Below are positions 1 through 5,299 of a stretch of DNA of 6,424 nt, one piece after another; position 1 is the stretch's first letter, and the number at the start of each line of letters is the position of its first letter. The translations under genes were made by a program, and so were the position numbers. The notes beneath the pieces are model-generated. The model did not search any database and was not told the DNA's origin. It saw nothing but the letters and a program-made list of their open reading frames with translations. This stretch comes from Nitratifractor sp. GTDB lineage: Bacteria > Campylobacterota > Campylobacteria > Campylobacterales > Sulfurovaceae. Location: positions 1-6,424 of the forward strand of contig WFYP01000263.1 in assembly GCA_015490055.1 (NCBI GenBank). The letters are read 5' to 3'.

Positions 1-1
1 C

Positions 2-1855
2 TTAAAACCAGCTATTGATTATAAGATTATCTTTACTAAACCAAAAGGTTACTATGTAACAGATAAAGATACTGATAACAATAGCAAAGATACTAACGAT
101 AGTGATATAGATGAAAATTCTGAAATTATTGTAAATAAACCAGTAGTAGATAATATGAGTTTAGATGCTGGATACTTTAAGCCAGCTTGTATAGGTGATT
201 ATGTTTGGATTGATACAAATGCTAATGGTATTCAAGATGCTAATGAGCTTGGATTGGACAATGTTAAAGTTGAGCTGTTAGAGAATAATAGTACAGATAT
301 TACAGATGTAGATGGCAAAAAGATAGAAGCTCTTGTAACTGCTAATGGTGGTAAGTATCACTTTGCTTGTAAATTAAAACCAGGAAAGTATAGCTTAAGA
401 TTTACAACACCTGATGGCTACTACTACACTAGAAAAGATACTACAGAAGATAGTAACGATGCAGATGTACTAGAGCAATTTAAAGAAAAAGTTGGAACAA
501 CTGAAATAACAGAATTAACAAGTGGCGAAGATGACTTAACTTGGGATGCTGGGGTATTTAAACCAGCTTGTATTGGTAACTTTATTTGGGAAGATAAGAA
601 TGCTAATGGTGTTCAAGATAGTGATGAAGTTACGCTAAAAGATGATAATAACAATACAATACCTGTAGAGGTAACTCTAATTCCAAAAAAGGATAAATAT
701 GGAAATATTTACAATAAAGATTTAAATGGTAATACACTAGGTTCAGTAAATACAGACGAAACAGGTAAATACAGATTCTGTCAATTAGTACCAGGTGATT
801 ATCAAGTTAAAGTTGCTGTACCTAATGACTATGTAGTAACAAGAGATAATATAGGAAGTGATAATAACGATAGTGATTTAGGTAAATTCTTAGATGAAGG
901 TAAAGTAGAAATGCCAAAAGAGACGCTAAGTAGTGGTGAAGATAATGATACATTAGATGGTGGAGTATTTAAACCAAGCTGCATAGGTAGTACTATATGG
1001 TTCGATAAGAATGGAAATGGTATTAAAGATGATAACGAAAAGGGAATAGCAGATGTTAATGTAACATTAATACCAGTAGAAGATGAGTTTGGTAACAAAA
1101 ATAACCAAACAGCCCATAAACTAGATTATAAAATGATAACAACAAAAGCAGATGGTAAATATCAATTCTGTGATTTAATTCCAGGTAAATATAGAATTAA
1201 ATTTGAAGCACCTCTAAAAGATGGTGTACCACTAATTACAACTAAAAAAGATAGTGGAAATGATACAAAAGATAGTGATACTCCTGAGTATAAGCAAGGC
1301 GTTGTATATTCAGATGTTGTAACATTAGGAAGTAAAATGAATAATACAACTGTATTTGCAGGATATATTGAAAAAATATGCTTGGGCGATAAAGTATGGT
1401 ATGACAAAAACTTAAATGGTGTACAAGATAGTAAAGAACCTGGTGTTGTTGATTTAAAAGTATATTTAACATATGCAGATGGAAGCGTAGTTAAAGATGT
1501 ATATGGAAATATAGTGGTCCCTACAAAAACAGACAAAAAGGGTAATTATAAATTCTGCAATCTATACCCAGCAAAAGATTATAAGATAAAATTTGATATA
1601 CCTAATGGGTATCATCCAACTCTAAAAGACAAAGAGAGTGATATAATAGATTCTGATGCTATGAAAGATGGTTCTATTATAGTTAAGAGTCCAGTAGTAG
1701 ATGATTATACACAAGATTTAGGAATCTATTGTGATTGTGATGATTATAAAGTCCATCCTGAAAATCACAAAGAGTTAAAAGCCTCTGCACTTAACATATT
1801 AGGTTTACTTACTATGTTTAGTTCACTATTCCTACTTGCTAGACGAGAAGATTAA
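2..1855 (+). CDS. SdrD_B-repeat surface protein, 3' portion (5' end outside window)
   Basis: The frame is open from base 2 to the TAA at 1853-1855, giving 617 visible residues. The Met at 155 lies inside a repeat module and is not the start, so the gene begins upstream of the window. The visible part holds the end of one module, four full SdrD_B-like modules (starting at residues 63, 190, 327 and 460), a Cys-Asp-Cys linker, and a hydrophobic C-terminal segment (596-613) followed by RRED. Each module opens with C(I/L)G-x3-W, has a Ca-binding-type loop D-x-N-x-N-G-x-x-D-x-x-E (for example 71-82 and 335-346), then a G-K/D-Y core and a DSD-type motif. SdrD_B domains in general are extracellular beta-sandwich stalk or adhesin modules, often calcium-rigidified. 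The protein is acidic and rich in Asp, Asn and Lys. I infer a secreted, membrane-anchored or surface-attached adhesin or stalk. The ligand and the N-terminal domains cannot be seen. Confidence 0.88.
   Translation, partial: LKPAIDYKIIFTKPKGYYVTDKDTDNNSKDTNDSDIDENSEIIVNKPVVDNMSLDAGYFKPACIGDYVWIDTNANGIQDANELGLDNVKVELLENNSTDITDVDGKKIEALVTANGGKYHFACKLKPGKYSLRFTTPDGYYYTRKDTTEDSNDADVLEQFKEKVGTTEITELTSGEDDLTWDAGVFKPACIGNFIWEDKNANGVQDSDEVTLKDDNNNTIPVEVTLIPKKDKYGNIYNKDLNGNTLGSVNTDETGKYRFCQLVPGDYQVKVAVPNDYVVTRDNIGSDNNDSDLGKFLDEGKVEMPKETLSSGEDNDTLDGGVFKPSCIGSTIWFDKNGNGIKDDNEKGIADVNVTLIPVEDEFGNKNNQTAHKLDYKMITTKADGKYQFCDLIPGKYRIKFEAPLKDGVPLITTKKDSGNDTKDSDTPEYKQGVVYSDVVTLGSKMNNTTVFAGYIEKICLGDKVWYDKNLNGVQDSKEPGVVDLKVYLTYADGSVVKDVYGNIVVPTKTDKKGNYKFCNLYPAKDYKIKFDIPNGYHPTLKDKESDIIDSDAMKDGSIIVKSPVVDDYTQDLGIYCDCDDYKVHPENHKELKASALNILGLLTMFSSLFLLARRED
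188..1729 (+). repeat. Four tandem SdrD_B-like modules in the surface protein
   Basis: Module boundaries, set at the opening Cys codon, are 188-568 (127 aa), 569-979 (137 aa), 980-1378 (133 aa) and 1379-1729 (117 aa). The tail of a fifth module precedes them at 2-187. Modules share (D/G)-A/G-G-x-F-K-P-x just before the opening Cys, a 12-residue EF-hand-like loop, G-K-Y-x-F-C-x-L-x-P-G-x-Y or a close variant, and a D-S-D patch. Linker loops of variable length, with G-N-x-x-N type turns, account for the size differences. DNA similarity at the junctions (for example around 170-190 and 552-571) suggests growth by internal duplication, with later divergence in the module interiors. Confidence 0.85.
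1730..1852 (+). other. C-terminal anchor / sorting-like tail of the surface protein
   Basis: After the last module the protein reads CDCDDY (residues 577-582), then a polar stretch with a V-H-P-E-N-H motif, then the 18-residue hydrophobic run ALNILGLLTMFSSLFLLA (596-613), and ends RRED. This three-part plan of polar motif, membrane span and Arg-rich end is the plan of sortase, PEP-CTERM and related C-terminal sorting signals. No LPXTG, PEP-W or GlyGly motif is present. It may be a simple C-terminal membrane anchor or the signal of a lineage-specific sorting enzyme. No candidate processing enzyme is encoded in the window. Confidence 0.6.
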
Positions 1856-1871
1856 GCTTCTCGTTGGTTTG
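1843..1871 (+). terminator. Intrinsic-terminator-like hairpin overlapping the surface-protein stop codon
   Basis: A perfect 8-bp stem pairs ACGAGAAG (1843-1850) with CTTCTCGT (1857-1864) around a 6-base loop that contains most of the TAA stop. A T-rich but interrupted tract (TGGTTTGTTT, roughly 1865-1874) follows. The orientation fits termination of the plus-strand gene. The reverse direction lacks a T tract, so it is probably not bidirectional. Confidence 0.65.
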
Positions 1872-1911
1872 TTTCACTTCTTCAATAGAGTGTAATATTG
1901 TAGGTTTAAAA

Positions 1912-3507
1912 TTATGCCGAGAGTAACTCTGGTCTATTTAATTTAATTACTTTATTATAAAATGTCTTAGATTTTTTAGACTCACCTAGCGATTCATAAA
2001 GCCCAGCCAAATTATTATATAAGCTTACCAATCTATTAAAAGATACTTCGTCATCTGCACTCTCTAGCTTTGGCATAATTTTGCTGTATCTATCAACAAA
2101 TGGCTCCCAAGCTGCATACATAAAGAACCTTGCTACATAGTAATCTAACCACTCAAAATGTACTAATGGCTCTTTATTGATTTCATATAAATGATACCAA
2201 GCTTCTTCAATAGCTTCATCTATTAACTCTGGGGTATTTTTAATTAACTCCCTATCTAAAGATTGTAAAATATTTTCCCAATAACTGAACATAAATGCTC
2301 TATACTCTACTATTTTAATATCTCCAGCACTCTTTATTAAAAGTTCTTTTAAATTGCTATCTATTGTATATTTATTAGGACTAATCTCTTTTATAAAGTC
2401 ATAATTTTTTAATTTATCCAGCATAGTATCGGAAACTGAAATAGTAAATTCTCTAGCTGCAACAAATAGTATATCTATATTAAAATACCTAGCATTGGCT
2501 AAAACTTTTAATAAATTTAGAGTATTTGAATCTATATTATTTTCAAATGCTTTAAATATATCTTGTTTATTTGTTGGTAAAGTATAATCTTTATTCTCAT
2601 TATATGAATATTTTGCTAACGATAACCAAAATGGTTCTAGCCCACTAGCAATTAATATCGCCTCTTTTAATTTATCGTCTTTAAAACCAGACTCTGCAAC
2701 ATATCTTTGTGCATCTTGTTTTGCAAAGATTCCTAATTCACAACTTTTTACTACATCTTTCCAAGTAGCATTACATCTTTGCCAATTTAGTGGCTCTTGC
2801 GAAAACATTAAAAATAGAGATTCTTTACCAACTTGCGTTATGAGCTCTCTTATCCAAGCATCTTTCGCACATGGTGTAGTGTTGGTATGCTCTTTAAGTA
2901 AATCTATATTATCAAGCAAAATTACACAATCTTTATATTCACTATTTTTAATTAATTTGCGTAAATCTATTGCAAAAAACTTATGTAGTCTTGCCTCTAT
3001 TTCGTTACATTCTAAACTCTTTAACTCTTCTAACTCTTTAGAAACACTATCACCAAATAAACCCTTTGCTATCTCTATAATTGGGTGCCCTTTTTTATCT
3101 AACTTAATAAGTTTTTTAATTTCGTGGAAATATGGTAAATCAGCTGCATACATAATGGGACTATGCTCATATCTTTTATGCCAAAGTATAGCATATGCTT
3201 TCCAAAGAGACATAAAATTGAAGTTATATTTAACCTCTAACTCTTTTGCTATATTTATAATTGCAGTTTGAGGTTTATGCAATAATCTATTTTCAAAGTT
3301 TAACTCAACATAAGCTATTTGCTTGTTATTTTGAAGATATTTACTCTTTAAATACTCTTTAAAATGGCTTTTGCCCATGCCACTTTTGCCATAGATATTT
3401 AAAACTCTATATGCTGGTCTCTCGCCCAATAGTTCTCTAAACATACCTTCGGCAACTTTTCTGTCTATATAAGAGCCAGAGATGTTTGGTTGAGTAGTTA
3501 TAGACAC
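1912..3507 (-). CDS. STAND/AP-ATPase-like P-loop NTPase with short C-terminal TPR
   Basis: The gene encodes 531 residues from GTG 3507. The frame also allows a TTG at 3522, but GTG has AAGGGG six bases upstream, while TTG has no ribosome site and would sit only a few bases from the predicted transcript start. Visible features are Walker A GKSGMGKS (residues 40-47), Walker B CVILLDNIDLL (194-204), a sensor-like strand LFLMFSQ (231-237) where many STAND proteins have T-S-R, a G-L-E-P-F-W-L segment resembling the GxP module (289-295), a winged-helix-like region (about 330-395), and one recognisable TPR-type helix pair near the C-terminus (about 492-525). There is no signal peptide or membrane segment. 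STAND NTPases are ATP-driven switches in signalling, regulation or defence. No effector domain is fused here: only about 35 residues precede the P-loop. The ATPase class is clear. The biological role is unknown, and the orphan position gives no partner. Confidence 0.8.
   Translation of the reverse strand: MSITTQPNISGSYIDRKVAEGMFRELLGERPAYRVLNIYGKSGMGKSHFKEYLKSKYLQNNKQIAYVELNFENRLLHKPQTAIINIAKELEVKYNFNFMSLWKAYAILWHKRYEHSPIMYAADLPYFHEIKKLIKLDKKGHPIIEIAKGLFGDSVSKELEELKSLECNEIEARLHKFFAIDLRKLIKNSEYKDCVILLDNIDLLKEHTNTTPCAKDAWIRELITQVGKESLFLMFSQEPLNWQRCNATWKDVVKSCELGIFAKQDAQRYVAESGFKDDKLKEAILIASGLEPFWLSLAKYSYNENKDYTLPTNKQDIFKAFENNIDSNTLNLLKVLANARYFNIDILFVAAREFTISVSDTMLDKLKNYDFIKEISPNKYTIDSNLKELLIKSAGDIKIVEYRAFMFSYWENILQSLDRELIKNTPELIDEAIEEAWYHLYEINKEPLVHFEWLDYYVARFFMYAAWEPFVDRYSKIMPKLESADDEVSFNRLVSLYNNLAGLYESLGESKKSKTFYNKVIKLNRPELLSA
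1917..1932 (-). terminator. Possible weak terminator hairpin at the 3' end of the ATPase gene
   Basis: On the minus strand CCAGAG and CTCTCGG pair as a 6-bp stem with one bulged C around a TTA loop. The stem lies in the last codons, and the ATAATTTTAAA that follows contains the stop and a short T run. The stem is short and the T tract poor, so this is only a candidate. Confidence 0.25.
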
Positions 3508-3513
3508 AGCAAT

Positions 3514-3519
3514 CCCCTT
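3514..3519 (-). promoter_or_regulatory. Ribosome binding site AAGGGG that decides the ATPase start
   Basis: AAGGGG on the minus strand lies six bases before GTG 3507-3505, a good Shine-Dalgarno spacing. The TTG at 3522-3520 sits immediately upstream of this site and has only A/T-rich sequence before it. The GTG start is therefore preferred, which shortens the protein by five residues. Confidence 0.7.
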
Positions 3520-3520
3520 C

Positions 3521-3536
3521 AATATTTTAAAATATT
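3521..3536. promoter_or_regulatory. Perfect 16-bp AT palindrome over the ATPase transcription start (possible operator)
   Basis: AATATTTTAAAATATT is its own reverse complement over all 16 bases. It overlaps the last three bases of the TATAAT box and the expected start point of the ATPase transcript, where a bound dimeric repressor would block transcription. The region is AT-rich, so chance is a real alternative. Confidence 0.35.
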
Positions 3537-3562
3537 ATAACTAAAAAGTTCTAAAATGTAAA
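3534..3562 (-). promoter_or_regulatory. Sigma70-type promoter for the ATPase gene
   Basis: On the minus strand TTTACA (3562-3557) and a perfect TATAAT (3539-3534) are separated by 17 bases, the optimal spacing. Transcription would start near 3527, leaving a leader of about 20 bases that holds AAGGGG and leads to GTG 3507. The match is close to consensus at both boxes. An AATATTTTAAAATATT palindrome (3521-3536) overlaps the end of the -10 box and the expected start site. Confidence 0.7.
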
Positions 3563-3603
3563 TAAATAGCATATTCTGGAGATATATTCTTAAATTTTAG
3601 TAC

Positions 3604-3609
3604 TATTAT
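3604..3609 (+). promoter_or_regulatory. Possible -10 box (TATTAT) of comM
   Basis: TATTAT lies five bases before the ATG at 3614, which would put the transcript start at or next to the start codon and make the mRNA leaderless or nearly so. No good -35 box is seen. TATATT at 3583-3588 is an alternative -10 that would give a leader of about 20 bases. Both calls are weak because the whole interval is AT-rich. Confidence 0.25.
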
Positions 3610-3613
3610 ACAC

Positions 3614-5155
3614 ATGGAACAAGAAGAGAAAAGTAGCGTAATTGTAAATAGTCTAATGTGTGCGTCACTAGAGGGTGTTGAGGCAAATATTGTCGAAGTA
3701 GAGGGTAGTTTGACTAAAGGGCTGCCAAATTTTAGCGTAGTTGGGCTTGCTAGTAGCGATATACAAGAGGCAAAAGAGCGTGCCAAAAATGCCCTGCAAG
3801 CTAGCGATTTCGAGCTGCCTCCATTAAAAATAACAATAAATCTAAGCCCAAGCGATATTAAAAAAAGTGGTACACATTTTGACTTAAGCATAGCAATACT
3901 CGTAGCTCTTGGTGATGTTGAAATAAAACATAAAGAGATATTTGTATTTGGAGAGTTGGGGCTAGATGGCAGAGTTAAGAGTAGCTCGCTTATCTTTCCG
4001 CTGATACTTTCGCTGAAAGAACAAGGGTTCATTAAAGAGGCAATAGTACCAAAAGATGCTATTGAAGCTTTAAAATTTATAAAAGGTGTAAACTTTTACG
4101 GAGTCGAAACGCTAAAAGAGGCAGTAGATTTATTAAGCCAAGAAAACTTAAAAGCAAGCGAGCATTGTGAAAGTAGCTACAGTGCCAAAGAGTTAAAAAT
4201 AGATGATACCATATATCACTATCAAGAGGAGTATCCAGAAGATTTTAAAGAGATAAAGGGGCAAGAGTTAGCAATAAGAGCAGCCTTAATTAGTGCAGCT
4301 GGTATGCACAATTTGCTACTAAATGGAAACCCAGGCTCAGGAAAAAGTATGATAGCAAAACGCTTACGATACATCTTGCCACCTCTACAAGATAGCGAAA
4401 TTCTAGCCATAGCAAGGGCACAATTTTTAGATAACCAAAAGCCAGACTTTGCCCCAATTCGCCCATTTAGAAGCCCTCATCACACAGCTACAAGTGCAGC
4501 AATATTTGGAGGTGGCTCACACAATGCCAAAATTGGAGAAGTCGCCCTTGCAAGTAGTGGTATTCTATTTTTTGATGAATTGCCACACTTTAATAGCAAA
4601 GTTTTAGAAGCCCTGCGAGAGCCTTTGCAAGATAGAATTGTAAATATTGCAAGAGTAAACTCTAAAGTAAGCTACAGTGCGAATTTCCTATTTATTGGAG
4701 CTATGAACCCCTGCCCTTGCGGTAATCTACTCTCTAAAACAAAAGAGTGCAGATGCTCCGATTTAGAGATAAAACGCTACAAAAACCGTCTATCCGACCC
4801 ATTTTTAGACAGAATAGACCTTTTTGTAACAATGCAAGAGGTAGATTTTTCAAAAGAGTCAAGCACAACTTCTAAAGAGTTACACCAAGAAGTTATAAAA
4901 GCTTTCACGGCACAAAAAAAGCGTGGGCAAGCCCAACTAAACGGCGACTTAAAAGAGGCAGATATTGACAGATTTTGTATATTAGAGAATGATGCAAAAG
5001 AGACACTAGAACTAGCAATAGAGCGTTTTGGGCTATCGTACAGAAGCATAGCCAACATTAAAAAAGTATCACGAACAATAGCTGATTTAAATGGCAACGA
5101 AAATATCACTAAAAAAGATTTATTAGAGGCGTTGAGTTTTAGGAAGAGGAGTTAG
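3614..5155 (+). CDS. comM: ComM/YifB-family Mg-chelatase-like AAA+ ATPase
   Basis: The 513-residue product matches the usual length of about 500 for this cytoplasmic family. The N-terminal ChlI-type domain (about 16-140) carries the family hallmarks KGLPNFSVVGL (35-45) and KITINLSPSD (72-81). The AAA+ Mg_chelatase core (about 205-400) has Walker A GNPGSGKS (238-245), Walker B GILFFDEL (316-323), RSPHHT (286-291), the sensor-1 region AMNPCPCGN (363-371) and SDPFLDRID (394-402). The C-terminal Mg_chelatase_C domain (about 415-513) has GLSYRS with sensor-2 Arg477. Cys367, Cys369, Cys379 and Cys381 form a CxC-x9-CxC cluster typical of the family and possibly metal-binding. ComM is a hexameric helicase that promotes branch migration during natural transformation; it is not a true magnesium chelatase. 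The first in-frame ATG is used, with an upstream TAA at 3563-3565. No Shine-Dalgarno precedes it, and ATG 3656 (Met15) is an alternative. The gene is intact, and it diverges from the ATPase gene and converges on the S41 protease gene. Confidence 0.95.
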   Translation: MEQEEKSSVIVNSLMCASLEGVEANIVEVEGSLTKGLPNFSVVGLASSDIQEAKERAKNALQASDFELPPLKITINLSPSDIKKSGTHFDLSIAILVALGDVEIKHKEIFVFGELGLDGRVKSSSLIFPLILSLKEQGFIKEAIVPKDAIEALKFIKGVNFYGVETLKEAVDLLSQENLKASEHCESSYSAKELKIDDTIYHYQEEYPEDFKEIKGQELAIRAALISAAGMHNLLLNGNPGSGKSMIAKRLRYILPPLQDSEILAIARAQFLDNQKPDFAPIRPFRSPHHTATSAAIFGGGSHNAKIGEVALASSGILFFDELPHFNSKVLEALREPLQDRIVNIARVNSKVSYSANFLFIGAMNPCPCGNLLSKTKECRCSDLEIKRYKNRLSDPFLDRIDLFVTMQEVDFSKESSTTSKELHQEVIKAFTAQKKRGQAQLNGDLKEADIDRFCILENDAKETLELAIERFGLSYRSIANIKKVSRTIADLNGNENITKKDLLEALSFRKRS

Positions 5156-5217
5156 TTGATAGTTAATGGTTAATAGTTGATGGTTGATTGTTGATAGTTA
5201 ATGGTTGATTGTTGATT
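5155..5217 (+). repeat. Nine tandem heptamers GTTRATN downstream of comM
   Basis: Nine consecutive 7-base units all fit GTTRATN in strict register: GTTGATA, GTTAATG, GTTAATA, GTTGATG, GTTGATT, GTTGATA, GTTAATG, GTTGATT, GTTGATT. Only the fourth and seventh positions vary. The first unit starts on the last base of the comM TAG stop, and the last runs straight into GTAGGGG of the hairpin element. The array is non-coding: the 7-base period rotates frames and gives frequent TGA and TAA stops. Similar degenerate heptamer arrays next to GTAGGGG-type hairpins occur as dispersed extragenic repeats in several bacterial genomes. That parallel is from memory and was not tested here. Confidence 0.85.
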
Positions 5218-5243
5218 GTAGGGGACGACCTATGTGTCGTCCC
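5218..5243. repeat. REP/MITE-like hairpin element (GTAGGGG-type)
   Basis: GTAGG is followed by a perfect inverted repeat, GGGACGAC (5222-5229) and GTCGTCCC (5236-5243), around a 6-base CTATGT loop. It is strikingly GC-rich against an AT-rich surround. No T tract follows on either strand, so it is not a standard intrinsic terminator. Form and position between convergent genes resemble REP-type elements mobilised by RAYT (Y1 transposase) enzymes. No such transposase is encoded in the window. Confidence 0.7.
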
Positions 5244-5253
5244 GTAAGCTCAA

Positions 5254-5274
5254 ACTACTTATTTGATAAATAGT
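5254..5274. repeat. AT-rich imperfect hairpin between two REP-like hairpins
   Basis: ACTACTTAT (5254-5262) and ATAAATAGT (5266-5274) pair over nine positions with one C-A mismatch around a TTG loop. It could contribute to termination of either converging transcript, but neither strand has a following T tract. In AT-rich DNA it may also be accidental. Confidence 0.35.
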
Positions 5275-5276
5275 GT

Positions 5277-5298
5277 TGCAGGTGCGACCATGTCGTAC
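5277..5298. repeat. Degenerate second copy of the REP-like hairpin abutting the S41 stop codon
   Basis: TGCAGGTGCGACCATGTCGTAC aligns in the same orientation with the first element, keeping TG-AGG, CGACC, ATGT and GTCG. It still folds: GTGCGAC (5282-5288) pairs with GTCGTAC (5292-5298) over seven positions, one of them G-U, with a CAT loop. The stop codon of the S41 gene begins two bases beyond. It appears to be an older, decayed copy. Confidence 0.55.
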
Positions 5299-5299
5299 A

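Noticed and set aside
155..157. ATG as the start of the surface protein
   Set aside because: The frame continues upstream to base 2 with residues that match the end of a preceding SdrD_B-like module (a D-S-D motif, then D-N-M-S-L-D-A-G-Y), so the Met is internal.
829..1536. Open frames on the minus strand inside the surface-protein gene
   Set aside because: They are opposite-strand shadows of a repeat-rich coding region. Their predicted proteins are low-complexity Ser/Leu/Pro/Thr-rich with no recognisable domain, and the plus-strand frame has clear domain conservation.
2840..3271. A 143-codon plus-strand frame inside the ATPase gene
   Set aside because: It lies opposite the Walker B and preceding region of a well-supported gene, has no ribosome site, and gives no recognisable protein.
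3541..4032. A 163-codon minus-strand frame opposite the start of comM
   Set aside because: The Ser-rich translation is the complement of conserved ComM sequence. The shorter frames at 4222-4410 and 4777-5109 are rejected for the same reason.
4914..4920. Homopolymer runs (seven A in comM; seven T near 6031 and at 6350-6356 in the S41 gene) as contingency loci
   Set aside because: Runs of seven are expected in AT-rich coding DNA. They are shorter than the tracts usually linked to phase variation, and both frames are intact.
5155..5217. Phase-variation repeat controlling comM
   Set aside because: The array starts at the stop codon and lies downstream of coding sequence, so changes in unit number would not alter the protein. 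Units are also degenerate, which lowers slippage.
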